From assembly GCF_014042365.1 (NCBI RefSeq), contig NZ_JACEZS010000008.1, positions 124,001 to 188,000 on the forward strand: 64,000 nt of DNA, in the 5' to 3' direction. The position numbers were made by a program, and so were the translations under genes. The DNA is from Rugamonas fusca (lineage in GTDB: Bacteria; Pseudomonadota; Gammaproteobacteria; Burkholderiales; Burkholderiaceae_D). This document shows positions 45,530 to 54,064 of the stretch, one piece after another. Numbering within the stretch: position 1 is the stretch's first letter; every line of letters begins with the position of its first letter. The notes under the pieces are model-generated. The model was not told the origin of the DNA, searched no databases, and was given only the letters and a program-made list of their open reading frames with translations.

Positions 45530-46687
45530 ATGCGCCCCATCCCACACGTCCTCGCCTGCGCCGCCCTGTGCGGCAGCGTCTTCCTGCTATCCGGCTGCGC
45601 CAGCGGCCCCGCCGCCATCGACGCCAACACCACGCTAGCCAGCACGCGCGACGGCGCCATCGCGCCCTACCATGCCCGCCCCGGCCATGCGAAGCCGCTG
45701 ATCGCGGTGGTCGGCGACAACGCCAGCACGGAACTGAGCGACTACGTCGTACCCTACGGGATACTGACGCGTTCCGGCGTGGCTGACGTGATGGCCCTGT
45801 CCACGGCGGAAGGCCCGATCAACACCACCACCGACATGGGCAAACCCGGCTTTCGCATCGAGCCGGAAGCCACCATCGCCCGCTTCGACGCGCGCTTTCC
45901 CGACGGCGCCGATTACGTGATCGTGCCGGCCACGCGCAACTCGCCGGAACTGCGCAACTGGATCGCGCGGCAAGCCACCAAGGGCGCCACCATCGTCAGC
46001 ATCTGCAACGGCGCGCAGATCGTGGCCAGGAGCGGCGTCATGGACGGCCGCCTGGCCACCGCGCACTGGGCTTCGGAACAGGAACGCATGGAGCAGCAGC
46101 CCGCGATACGCTGGGTCAGGAACGCACGCTACGTGGCCGACCGCAACTGGGTGTCAAGCGCCGGCGTGAGCGCCGCCATCCCCACCTCGATCGCGCTGGT
46201 GGAAGCGATCGCGGGCCGCGCACGTGCCGCCGCGCTGGCGGGCGAACTGGCCGTCGCCGACTGGAGCGCCCGCCACGACAGCGACGCCTTCCAGCCCCAC
46301 CTTGGCCACAACCTGACGGCGCTGGCCACCACCGTCTACACCAATGGCTGGTTCCACAACGACGACGCGCTGGGCATCCGCGCCGCCGCCGGCGTGGACG
46401 AGGTGGTGCTGGCGCTGACCGTGGACGCCTATTCGAGCACGGGCCGCAGCCATGCCTGGCTGGTGGCGGACAGCGTCGCGCCGCTGCGCACCAGGTACGG
46501 CCTGCGGGTGATCCCCGACCGCAGCGAAGGCGAAACGGCGGCGCTCGATCAGGTGCTGGACCTGTCCGCCACCACGCTGCCGGGCCAGGCCGTGGACCAG
46601 GCGCTGGACGGCATCGCCAGCCGGTACGGCCGCGCCAATGCATACGGCGTGGCGCTGCTGCTGGAGTATCCTGGCTATCGTGATTGA
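45530..46687 (+). CDS. DJ-1/PfpI-type lipoprotein
   Basis: A 385-residue envelope protein. A lipoprotein signal ends in LLSGC with Cys23 as lipidation site. Residues about 55-215 are a DJ-1/PfpI fold with the nucleophile Cys159 in SICNGAQ and the following HW; the remaining about 170 residues have no family I recognise. The ATG at 45530 follows a good GGAG site. Secreted lipid-anchored DJ-1 proteins are unusual, and the function is unknown. A GlxA-type DJ-1/AraC regulator starts 62 bases downstream, so the two are likely a pair. Confidence 0.75.
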   Translation: MRPIPHVLACAALCGSVFLLSGCASGPAAIDANTTLASTRDGAIAPYHARPGHAKPLIAVVGDNASTELSDYVVPYGILTRSGVADVMALSTAEGPINTTTDMGKPGFRIEPEATIARFDARFPDGADYVIVPATRNSPELRNWIARQATKGATIVSICNGAQIVARSGVMDGRLATAHWASEQERMEQQPAIRWVRNARYVADRNWVSSAGVSAAIPTSIALVEAIAGRARAAALAGELAVADWSARHDSDAFQPHLGHNLTALATTVYTNGWFHNDDALGIRAAAGVDEVVLALTVDAYSSTGRSHAWLVADSVAPLRTRYGLRVIPDRSEGETAALDQVLDLSATTLPGQAVDQALDGIASRYGRANAYGVALLLEYPGYRD

Positions 46688-46749
46688 ACGACGGCGCCAA
46701 CTCTGGGATGATGGCGCCATCGCCCATCACGGACAGCAGCACGCCATCC

Positions 46750-47811
46750 ATGCCAGCCCAAGCCACCTGCCGCGTCGTCATCCTCGCACATGAGCACATG
46801 AATCTGCTCGACCTGACCGGCCCCGTGCAGGCGCTGGCCACGGCCAGCCGCCGCTGTTCCGGCAACGGCCCGCCACTGTATGAGATCACGGTCGCATCGG
46901 CCGAGGGCGGCCTGGTGACCACCAGCTCCGGCCTGCAGGTGATGACGACGCCCCTGTCGGCGCTGGACGGCGTGGCGATCGACACCATCATCGCGCCGGG
47001 CGGCTGCCAGGGACAGGAATACTTTTCGCCGCCACCGCTGATCGCCTGGGTGCGCGAGCGCGCGCCCACGGTGCGGCGCCTGTGCTCCGTGTGCACCGGC
47101 GCCTTCCTGCTGGCCGCCGCCGGTCAACTGGACGGCAGGCGTGTGACCACGCACTGGGAATGGGTGGAGCGCCTGGCCGCGCTGCATCCGGCCGTGCACA
47201 TCGACGCGGACCGCATCTACATCCAGGACGGTTCGCTGTGGACTTCGGCCGGCGTCACGGCTGGCATCGACCTGACACTGGCCCTGATCGAGGAAGACTA
47301 CGGCCACAAGGTGGCGATGGAAACGGCGCGCCAGCTGGTGGTGTTCATGAAGCGGGCCGGCGGCCAGTCGCAGTTCAGCACACCGCTGACGGCGCAGGCG
47401 CAGGAAGGCGATCTTTTCGGGGAACTGCATGCGTGGATGGCCGACAACCTGGGCGCCGACCTGCGGGTGGAACGGCTGGCCGAGCGGGCCGGCATGGCGC
47501 CGCGCACCTTCGCCCGCAGCTACGCGCAAAAACTGGGACGTACCCCGGCCACCACGGTGGCTTCGATGCGCATCGAAGCGGCCTGCCGGCTGCTGGAGGA
47601 AACCGACCAGCCGCTGAAGCGGATCGCCGCCGCCACCGGCCATGGCGATGAACAGAACCTGCGCCGCGTGTTCCTGCGGCGGCTGGCACTGAGCCCCAGC
47701 CAGTACCGCCAGCGCCACGCGGCGCGCACGGCGCGCGCGGGCGCCAGCGCCGGCGTTGGCGTCAGCCCAAATGACGCAGCGGGTGGGCGTAGTCCGGCCA
47801 CACGGGCGTGA
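46750..47811 (+). CDS. GlxA-family regulator (DJ-1/PfpI + AraC)
   Basis: A 353-residue transcription activator. Residues about 6-200 are a DJ-1/PfpI domain (VVILAHEHMNLLDLTGPVQA; SVCTGAFLLAAAGQL), which in GlxA proteins binds a ligand rather than catalysing. The C-terminal AraC helix-turn-helix pair runs about 235-335 (RVERLAERAGMAPRTFARSY, then RIAAATGHGDEQNLRRVF). Start at 46750 is chosen at the onset of homology; in-frame ATGs at 46708 and 46711 are alternatives. It probably controls the adjoining lipoprotein gene. Its last 50 bases overlap the convergent HIBCH gene. Confidence 0.85.
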   Translation: MPAQATCRVVILAHEHMNLLDLTGPVQALATASRRCSGNGPPLYEITVASAEGGLVTTSSGLQVMTTPLSALDGVAIDTIIAPGGCQGQEYFSPPPLIAWVRERAPTVRRLCSVCTGAFLLAAAGQLDGRRVTTHWEWVERLAALHPAVHIDADRIYIQDGSLWTSAGVTAGIDLTLALIEEDYGHKVAMETARQLVVFMKRAGGQSQFSTPLTAQAQEGDLFGELHAWMADNLGADLRVERLAERAGMAPRTFARSYAQKLGRTPATTVASMRIEAACRLLEETDQPLKRIAAATGHGDEQNLRRVFLRRLALSPSQYRQRHAARTARAGASAGVGVSPNDAAGGRSPATRA

Positions 47812-48847
47812 AGAAGCGCGCCACCATCTGCGGCGTCACGTCGGTCAGCGCGGCCGGTTTCCATTGGGGCGCGTTGTCCTTGTCGATCACCAGCGCGCGC
47901 ACGCCTTCGAGCACTTCGCCATCCTCGAAGTTGTGGCGCACCAGCGTGCGCTCCATGCGCAGGCAGTCGGCCACGTCCAGCGCCGCGCCGCGCTTGAGCA
48001 GCTCGTGGGTGACGCACATCATCAACGGCGAACGTGTCTGCATGGCCGCCAGCGCCTTCTGCGCGAACGGATCGGCATCCTGCGCCAGCGAAGCCATGAT
48101 GGCGGCCACGGTGGGTGCGCCGAAATGGCGATCGATCAGCGCGCGCCGGGTTTGCAGCACGGCCTCGCCGGCCTCGGCGCGGAACGGGGCTGCAAACGCC
48201 GCGATGGCGTCACGCAGCCGGGCGCCGGGCGTGGCCTCGATCAGGGCCGCCAGCGCGGCCATCTGCGCCGCCGGCACGAAGTGGTCGGCCAGGTTCACAT
48301 ACAGCGCGTCGGCCGCGCCGATGGTGAGGCCGGTCAGGCCCAGGTAGTTACCCAGCTGGCCAGGCGCGCGCGACAGGAAGTAGCTGCCGCCCACGTCCGG
48401 GAACAGGCCGATGTTCACTTCCGGCATGGCCATCTTGGTGCGCTCGGTGACGATGCGCACGCGGCAATCGGGGCCGCCCTGGGCCACGCCCATGCCACCG
48501 CCCATCACCACGCCATCCATCAGCGCGATGTAGGGTTTGGGGTAGTAGTGGATCAGGTGGTTGAGCGCGTATTCCTCGGTGAAGAAGTCCTCCAGCAGCG
48601 CGCTGCCGCCCTGCGGGCTGCCACGGCCCACGTCGTAGAAGAAGCGGATGTCGCCGCCGGCGCAAAAGGCTTTCTCGCTGGTGCTGCGGATGACCACCGC
48701 ATCCACGTCCGCATCGTCGCGCCAGGCCAGCAGCGCCGCCGCCAGGTCGCGCACCATGGCCAGCGACAGGGAGTTAAGCGCCTTGGGGCGGTCGAGGGTG
48801 ATGAAGCCGGTACGGTTGCTGACGCTGGTCTGGACAAATTCGCTCAT
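47762..48847 (-). CDS. 3-hydroxyisobutyryl-CoA hydrolase (enoyl-CoA hydratase family)
   Basis: A 361-residue crotonase-superfamily enzyme, predicted to hydrolyse 3-hydroxyisobutyryl-CoA in valine breakdown. The long C-terminus and the motifs AFCAGGDIRFFYD (about 60-72), DGVVMGGGMGVAQGG and MPEVNIGLFPDVGGSYFLSR are of the HIBCH branch, with the catalytic Glu in MPEVNIG and Asp in FPDVGG. No other valine-degradation gene is adjacent. Its 3' end overlaps the convergent GlxA-type gene by 50 bases. Confidence 0.85.
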   Translation of the reverse strand: MSEFVQTSVSNRTGFITLDRPKALNSLSLAMVRDLAAALLAWRDDADVDAVVIRSTSEKAFCAGGDIRFFYDVGRGSPQGGSALLEDFFTEEYALNHLIHYYPKPYIALMDGVVMGGGMGVAQGGPDCRVRIVTERTKMAMPEVNIGLFPDVGGSYFLSRAPGQLGNYLGLTGLTIGAADALYVNLADHFVPAAQMAALAALIEATPGARLRDAIAAFAAPFRAEAGEAVLQTRRALIDRHFGAPTVAAIMASLAQDADPFAQKALAAMQTRSPLMMCVTHELLKRGAALDVADCLRMERTLVRHNFEDGEVLEGVRALVIDKDNAPQWKPAALTDVTPQMVARFFTPVWPDYAHPLRHLG

Positions 48848-48935
48848 GGCTGGAATGCGGAGAATGATCGGACTTGTATTCTAAACGGCTTCCGGCCTGG
48901 CGCGCGTGGCGCGACAGCGTTGATGCCTGACGACG

Positions 48936-49691
48936 CTAGACCAGTTTTTCAGCGATCAGCAGGCTGCGCAAGCGGCGCGCTTTCTCCACCTGAGCGGAGT
49001 TGTCCGGCGAAATGATGGTGGTATCGAGCGAAATCAGGGTGCCGCCGTCGGGGGGTTGATCAAAAATCAAATCACGAAGATCAGTACTGTGACGAAGTGC
49101 AGCGGCGCGCGGATCGCGCAAGTAAGTCAACCACCCGACGTAAGGCAGTCTCTCATCGGTAATTGCATCAGAGAACGAGTGTTGAGTAATCAAGCCCTCC
49201 ATCGGCGCCCACAAGGCGACAGCTTTACAAAACAGGTTCTTCAAGAACGCATAGTCGTATAACTCGCGATGAAAACCTCGCTCGTCAACAATGGCGGGAA
49301 AAGAAACTGTGACGGAATTCGGTGTGCGACATTTGTAACTGCCGGCATGAATGCTAACGCCAACCCCTCCCGCAGATGCAGGCCTGCCGGTGTTATATCG
49401 CATCGAATATCCAAAAATGCTGGTTGATAGCCACGATGGTGTTCCATCCGGGTTCGCCAGCTCATACATGTTTCCCTTGCTGCCAGCGTGGCGAGAGATC
49501 AGCTCTTCCAAATTGCCTAATCCCGGCGAAACTTCTATCGCTGAGTTTGGACGGTCCCCGACCCAACTCAACGATTGAAAGACTGGATGAATGCGCGCCA
49601 GTTCCAAAAGAAATGCTTTTGAAGCATCTGCGTACTGGCGCAATGTCAACGATCTTTCAAACCAGTAAATTCCCAAATAGAAGTAATTCAT
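48936..49691 (-). CDS. Imm52-type immunity protein
   Basis: A 251-residue protein with the Imm52 layout: FYLGIYWFERSLTLRQYADA at the start, VGDRPNSAIEVSP, and the C-terminal LRHSTDLRDLIF and GGTLISLDTTII. Imm52 neutralises Tox-REase-5 effectors, and such a toxin is directly upstream with a 12-base gap. The gene is visibly AT-richer than its surroundings (32 of 60 G+C in 49501-49560; 24 of 60 in 49681-49740), a sign of transfer. It would bind the toxin and protect the producer from kin killing. Confidence 0.8.
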   Translation of the reverse strand: MNYFYLGIYWFERSLTLRQYADASKAFLLELARIHPVFQSLSWVGDRPNSAIEVSPGLGNLEELISRHAGSKGNMYELANPDGTPSWLSTSIFGYSMRYNTGRPASAGGVGVSIHAGSYKCRTPNSVTVSFPAIVDERGFHRELYDYAFLKNLFCKAVALWAPMEGLITQHSFSDAITDERLPYVGWLTYLRDPRAAALRHSTDLRDLIFDQPPDGGTLISLDTTIISPDNSAQVEKARRLRSLLIAEKLV

Positions 49692-49703
49692 CCAAGTTCC
49701 GTT

Positions 49704-51035
49704 CTATCGATTTGGTGTCAACACGAGCTCAATTTCCTCAATACGCTCATCGGCGAATACCCTACCGATGGCGACCTGTCCTTCCTTGGTGCTGACATGC
49801 CACTCAATCGGAATGCCTCCTGATGCATTGATTTGATTTCGCGCCTGTTTGAGCAAGTCTTCCTGCCAAAATACCGTATCTTTGAGTGGATACCCTCTCC
49901 AGTCCTTTGCATCAAGCAAAACCTTGCGCTCGGCATCGTAGCCGTCAAAGCTGACTTTACCCGACGGTACTCCGGCGCAGGGCACATCATATTCAATTCC
50001 ACGCTGCACGCCCGTGATTTGTTCTTGATATACCTCACCGCCCGTGCGTTTAGGCGACAACTGCCATAAACCTGGACCACCTTCGGACTTGCCAACCACT
50101 TGCGCGGCATCGCGTAACAGCTGGCCCGACGGCTCGGCCGGGCGCGGTAATTTCACAGTTGAGCGGGGCCGAGACTGCGGCGCCTGCCCTGCCGATGCCG
50201 ACGGCAGCGCGCCGTTGCCAGCTCCCTTGGCCCGCTCCTGCAGCGGTGGATGCCTGCTCAGCCTGTCCGCGTTCTGCTCCAGCCAGCCGGCCACTTTCGG
50301 CCCCAGGCGGGCGCTTTGCCGCACTTCCGCCAGCAGCGCCGGCAACTGGCCCTTGCCTCTGCCCAGATAGGCGACGATGCCCGCCAGCAGCGCGATGATC
50401 AGAATCTCATGGCCGCGCGCGAACGCGTGCGATGCCTGGTAGGTGCTGGCCCATTGGTCGTCAACGCAGTAGCCGGGGCTGTCGGCGGAATACGAAGACA
50501 GATCGGGCATCCTGCCCCAAGACAGCCGGAAGCCCTCCTCGTAGGCGCGGGCGACGCGCGGCAAACTGTCGAGCATGAAGGCGAGCACCGACTTCAGGCC
50601 CAAGAAGCCAAGCAGCATGTTGCCGCCCTGCGCGCCCAATGTGGCGCCCACCGTGGCGCCCGGCACGGCCCCGATGCCGAACGCGAGCGCGCCCGCGCCA
50701 CCGCCTATCATGCCTCCGACCAGCGCACCACCACCAGCGTACAAGGCCACATCGTGGCAAATGCCGCGCAAGACGGGCCAGATATCGGCCAGCGCGATGC
50801 CGCCGAGCTTGGCCCGTAATTCGCTCAGCGCGATCGCTTCGGATTGGCTGACGGCGTCGTACACGCGATGCGCGCGCGTACCCAGGCCGAACTGCCCGAG
50901 CGTGCGCCACAGCTCGTCGCTAGCTTGATGGTGATAGTCGGCGCGGCGGCGCGCGAGGATGGCGTCGTCCAGCCGGTCGTTGTGCCGCCGCAGGCTGGCG
51001 TAGTACGCGCTACGGTCAAACTGGAAGCTGCTCAT
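49704..51035 (-). CDS. Tox-REase-5 polymorphic toxin (probable T6SS effector)
   Basis: A 443-residue toxin. The N-terminal about 90 residues are helical, two Gly-rich membrane-active-looking stretches follow (about 98-145), and one more hydrophobic helix lies at about 208-225. A Pro/Ala-rich linker leads to the C-terminal Tox-REase-5 nuclease (about 333-443) with YQEQITG, Asp364 (FDGYD) and the PD-(D/E)xK core LLDAKDW (Asp375, Lys377), then QARNQ and PIEWHVST. It probably cuts DNA in target cells. Delivery by type VI secretion is inferred from family; no VgrG or Hcp gene is adjacent. The toxin tip is AT-rich, the N-terminus GC-rich. Confidence 0.8.
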   Translation of the reverse strand: MSSFQFDRSAYYASLRRHNDRLDDAILARRRADYHHQASDELWRTLGQFGLGTRAHRVYDAVSQSEAIALSELRAKLGGIALADIWPVLRGICHDVALYAGGGALVGGMIGGGAGALAFGIGAVPGATVGATLGAQGGNMLLGFLGLKSVLAFMLDSLPRVARAYEEGFRLSWGRMPDLSSYSADSPGYCVDDQWASTYQASHAFARGHEILIIALLAGIVAYLGRGKGQLPALLAEVRQSARLGPKVAGWLEQNADRLSRHPPLQERAKGAGNGALPSASAGQAPQSRPRSTVKLPRPAEPSGQLLRDAAQVVGKSEGGPGLWQLSPKRTGGEVYQEQITGVQRGIEYDVPCAGVPSGKVSFDGYDAERKVLLDAKDWRGYPLKDTVFWQEDLLKQARNQINASGGIPIEWHVSTKEGQVAIGRVFADERIEEIELVLTPNR

Positions 51036-51196
51036 GGGAAGCGGGCTGTGCGTTCACGTCCGCACAGCATGCGCTCCCATCAATCAGCGATATTGAGACG
51101 GCACAAACAGCTTAAACGCTGTCTGTCGCCATTTGCGCGGCGGCCCGGCCGAAGGCCAGGCCGCGCGCGGTGAGGCGCGGTGACGCGCCGCGAGCT

Positions 51197-51607
51197 TTAG
51201 CGCCGCTCGAGCAACTCAAACACGCCCATGCCCGCCACCATGGCGCCCACGAACAGCAGCGCCTTGGCGCCGCCCGTGGTGAGCGAGGCCAGCGCGGGGC
51301 CGGGGCAGAAGCCGGCCAGGCCCCAGCCGGCGCCGAAGATCAGCGCGCCCAGCACGAGGCGGCGGTCGATCAACTTGGTGCCGGGCAGGCTCATGGCCAC
51401 GCCCAGCAGCGTCTTCGGATGGGTGCCGGCGTAGCGGAAGGCCAGCATGCCCACGCCGATGGCGCCGGCCATCACGAGGCCCAGCGAGGGGTCCCAGTTG
51501 CCGCCCAGGTCGAGAAAGCCCAGCACCTTGGCCGGGTTGGTCATACCGGAAATGATCAGGCCGATGCCAAAGATCAGGCCGGACAACAATGCGATTGCGA
51601 TGGTCAT
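51197..51607 (-). CDS. YeeE/YedE-type sulfur transporter half (DUF6691)
   Basis: A 136-residue membrane protein with about four helices, forming half of a YeeE/YedE-like sulfur-compound channel. The conserved Cys is in GLAGFCPGPALASL; ISGMTNPAKVLGFLDL at the N-terminus is a family signature. The ATG at 51607 begins conserved sequence. It is ten bases downstream of the other half and is in one unit with the BigR-like gene. Import of thiosulfate or export of sulfite is likely, as for the PmpAB-type pairs. Confidence 0.85.
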   Translation of the reverse strand: MTIAIALLSGLIFGIGLIISGMTNPAKVLGFLDLGGNWDPSLGLVMAGAIGVGMLAFRYAGTHPKTLLGVAMSLPGTKLIDRRLVLGALIFGAGWGLAGFCPGPALASLTTGGAKALLFVGAMVAGMGVFELLERR

Positions 51608-51617
51608 ACCGTTCTCC

Positions 51618-52052
51618 TTAACCGAACACGTGGCGTGCAAAATAGACGGTGATGAAACCGGCCGCCATGAAGGCGCCGGTGGCCACCATCGAGCGCGGCG
51701 ACAGGCGCGACAGGCCGCACACGCCATGGCCGCTGGTGCAGCCCGATCCATAGCGGGTGCCGAAGCCCACCAGCAGCCCGGCTGCGATCAGCGTGCCGCT
51801 GCCGGCGTCGATCTGCACGGCGGGCAGGCCCGCCACCAGGCCGTAGACCAGCGGCGCGGCCACCAGCCCGCCCACGAAGGCCAGGCGCCAGCCGATGTCG
51901 CCCGCGCGCGGGCGCAGCAGTCCGCCCGCGATGCCGGCGATGCCGGCGATGCGGCCGTTAAACAGCAGCAGCAAGGCTGCCGACAAGCCGATCAGCGCGC
52001 CACCGATCAGCGCACCCCACGGGGTAAAGAGGTTCCAGGCGATAGTCATCAT
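51618..52052 (-). CDS. YeeE/YedE-type sulfur transporter half
   Basis: A 144-residue membrane protein with about four helices and the YeeE/YedE signature [17 protein letters not shown], whose Cys residues relay the sulfur compound through the membrane. Together with the next gene it makes one split transporter. Its start overlaps the end of the BigR-like gene by four bases, so expression is coupled to the sensor. A choice between ATGs at 52052 and 52049 is open. Confidence 0.85.
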   Translation of the reverse strand: MMTIAWNLFTPWGALIGGALIGLSAALLLLFNGRIAGIAGIAGGLLRPRAGDIGWRLAFVGGLVAAPLVYGLVAGLPAVQIDAGSGTLIAAGLLVGFGTRYGSGCTSGHGVCGLSRLSPRSMVATGAFMAAGFITVYFARHVFG

Positions 52053-52378
52053 GTGGCTCCTTGGCCGTCGTCGTTACAAAACTGCTGGTACAGCACCTGC
52101 AGCACCGCCAGCGCTGCCGGGCTGGCGATCCGGTAAAAAATCTGCTTGCCTTCGCGCCGCGTGCTCACCAGTTCCTCCTGGCGCAGCACCGTCAGCTGCT
52201 GCGACAGCGTGGGCTGGCGGATGCCCGTCAACTCCTCCAGCATGCCGACGCTGTATTCGTCCTGCGTCATCTGGCACAGCAGCAGCAGCCGGTCCGGGTT
52301 GGCCAGCGCCTTGAGCAAGCCGCTAGCCTGGCCGGCCTTGGCCCGCAAATGGTCGATATCGATGGTCGCATCGTCCAT
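52049..52378 (-). CDS. ArsR-family persulfide sensor, BigR/SqrR-like
   Basis: A 109-residue winged-helix repressor. Cys35 (LLLLCQMTQ) and Cys101 (YQQFCNDD) are 66 residues apart, the same spacing as the BigR thiol pair (Cys42/Cys108) that closes on persulfides. The recognition helix is [17 protein letters not shown]. When sulfide is oxidised the disulfide or polysulfide link releases DNA. It leads the YeeE/YedE pair and is divergent from a PLP lyase gene over an AT-rich 147-base gap that includes aatatatatt. Confidence 0.85.
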   Translation of the reverse strand: MDDATIDIDHLRAKAGQASGLLKALANPDRLLLLCQMTQDEYSVGMLEELTGIRQPTLSQQLTVLRQEELVSTRREGKQIFYRIASPAALAVLQVLYQQFCNDDGQGAT

Positions 52379-52410
52379 GCACTACCTCCTTGCGATTGGT
52401 TACAGCGAAC

Positions 52411-52436
52411 ATTATACCTAAATATATATTATGTGC
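52411..52436. promoter_or_regulatory. AT-rich dyad, candidate BigR-type operator
   Basis: Within the BigR-like/lyase divergent gap, aatatatatt (52421-52430) is a perfect palindrome inside a longer imperfect dyad (acattata...tattatgt). BigR-type operators are AT-rich palindromes of this kind and act on their own operon. The site match is by eye only. Confidence 0.4.
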
Positions 52437-52525
52437 GCATAAGATTTCAAGTGGGCGTTTGGACAGGGCGAGCGAATGCTGGCACACTGCCAGCTTGCCA
52501 AACCCACAAGACCAAGGACTTCCCC

Positions 52526-53512
52526 ATGACGCAATCGACCCTGGCCGTGCAGTTCGCCGACATCGCGGCGGCCGCGCAACGGCTGGCCGGCGTGGCCCAC
52601 CCTACCCCGGTGCTGACTTCGCGCCAGGCCGACGAACGCAGCGGCGCGCAACTGTTCTTCAAGTGCGAGAATTTCCAGCGCGTGGGCGCCTTCAAGTTCC
52701 GCGGCGCCTACAACGCCATCAGCTGCCTGAGCGACGAACAGAAACAGCGTGGCGTGGTCGCCTTCTCGTCCGGCAACCACGCGCAGGGCATGGCGCTGGC
52801 CGCGCGCATGCTGGGCGTGCATGCGACCATCGTCATGCCGACCGACGCGCCGGCCATGAAGCTGGCCGCCACCCGCGAATACGGCGCCGAGATCATTCTG
52901 TACGACCGCCGCAAGGAAAACCGCGAAGAAATCGCGGCCCGCCTGGGCCAGGAACGGGGCCTGGCCGTGATCCCCGCCTACGACCATCCGCACGTGATCG
53001 CCGGCCAGGGCACGGCCGCCAAGGAGTTGTTCGACAGCGTGGGCGAACTCGATTACCTGTTCGTGAGCACGGGCGGCGGCGGCCTGCTGTCGGGCAGCGC
53101 GCTGTCGGCGGCGGCGCTGTCGCCGCGCTGCGTCGTGATCGGGGTGGAGCCGGAGGCCGGCAACGACGCCCAGCGCTCGCTGCGCAGCGGCCAGATCGTC
53201 CACATCGACGTGCCCGACACCATCGCCGACGGCGCCCAGACCCAGCACATCGGCAAGCTGGTGCTGCCCATCCTGCAGGCCCACGTGCAAGACATCGTCA
53301 CCGTGACCGACGACCAGCTGCGCTCCCAGATCCGCTTCTTCGCCGAGCGCATGAAAATCGTGGTGGAAGGCGCGGGCGCGCTGGCGGCGGCAGCGGCCAT
53401 GAACAACGTGATCGACATCCGCGGCAAGAAGGTGGGGGTGATCGTCAGCGGCGGCAACATCGACATGGCGCTGTTCGCCGATTGCATGGCGCGCAGCGCG
53501 CCGGCGCAATAG
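52526..53512 (+). CDS. Threo-3-hydroxyaspartate ammonia-lyase / serine-threonine dehydratase-like
   Basis: A 328-residue PLP fold-type II enzyme. Lys57 (GAFKFRGAYN) binds PLP, SSGNHAQGMAL binds the substrate, and VSTGGGGLLSGSAL contacts the phosphate. It lacks the C-terminal ACT domain of ilvA, so it is a catabolic or racemase-type member; threo-3-hydroxy-L-aspartate ammonia-lyase and serine racemase share this length and sequence, and I cannot separate them. The ATG at 52526 begins conserved sequence. It is divergent from the BigR-like operon. Confidence 0.8.
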   Translation: MTQSTLAVQFADIAAAAQRLAGVAHPTPVLTSRQADERSGAQLFFKCENFQRVGAFKFRGAYNAISCLSDEQKQRGVVAFSSGNHAQGMALAARMLGVHATIVMPTDAPAMKLAATREYGAEIILYDRRKENREEIAARLGQERGLAVIPAYDHPHVIAGQGTAAKELFDSVGELDYLFVSTGGGGLLSGSALSAAALSPRCVVIGVEPEAGNDAQRSLRSGQIVHIDVPDTIADGAQTQHIGKLVLPILQAHVQDIVTVTDDQLRSQIRFFAERMKIVVEGAGALAAAAAMNNVIDIRGKKVGVIVSGGNIDMALFADCMARSAPAQ

Positions 53513-53585
53513 GACTCATTTATATGGTTTATACGATTTATACCGTTTAAACCATTTATCCGTATCGGCCGGAAATTCTGGCCGC

Positions 53586-53610
53586 AAAAAAGGGCGCCAT
53601 ATGCGCCCTT
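53586..53610 (-). terminator. Intrinsic terminator after hpf
   Basis: aagggcgc-catat-gcgccctt is a perfect 8-bp stem; on the minus strand it is followed by TTTTTT. It lies 24 bases past the hpf stop and marks the end of the rpoN transcript. Confidence 0.8.
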
Positions 53611-53633
53611 TGTTTGATGTGCCGGGAACCGTC

Positions 53634-53990
53634 TTAGGCGGTGGCGGCGGGTTCGAAGGTGTCCGGCAGATGCTTGATGGCATCGTGGCCGTGTTCCTGA
53701 ACCTTGGATTTGTATTTCATGACCTGGCGATCGAGCTTGTCGATCAGGGTGTCGATGGCGGCGTACAGGTCTTGCGACAGGCTCTCCACATAGACGGTCT
53801 TGCCGGACATGCGCAAATTGATCTCGGCCTTCTGGCGCTTCTCTTTCTCGGTGAGGTTATCTACAGTCAGGATGACAGCAATATCAATCACTTGATCGAA
53901 GTGACGCTTGATGCGCTCCAGCTTGTTCTGCACGTAGTCGCGGATCGCTGGGGTCACTTCGAGATGATGTCCACTGATGGTGAGATTCAT
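53634..53990 (-). CDS. hpf: Ribosome hibernation-promoting factor
   Basis: A 118-residue short-form HPF/YfiA protein that binds the 30S decoding region and stabilises inactive 100S ribosomes in stationary phase. The sequence opens [20 protein letters not shown] and continues with [15 protein letters not shown] and [18 protein letters not shown]. There is no C-terminal dimerisation domain. It is 74 bases downstream of rpoN, as usual, but ptsN does not follow. The ATG at 53990 is chosen over one two codons upstream. Confidence 0.92.
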   Translation of the reverse strand: MNLTISGHHLEVTPAIRDYVQNKLERIKRHFDQVIDIAVILTVDNLTEKEKRQKAEINLRMSGKTVYVESLSQDLYAAIDTLIDKLDRQVMKYKSKVQEHGHDAIKHLPDTFEPAATA

Positions 53991-54064
53991 ACACACTCCT
54001 AAAGATGATGTCGCTTACGGTTAGTGCCGCGCCCATTGGGGCCGGGCGCGCAGGAACCAGATAA

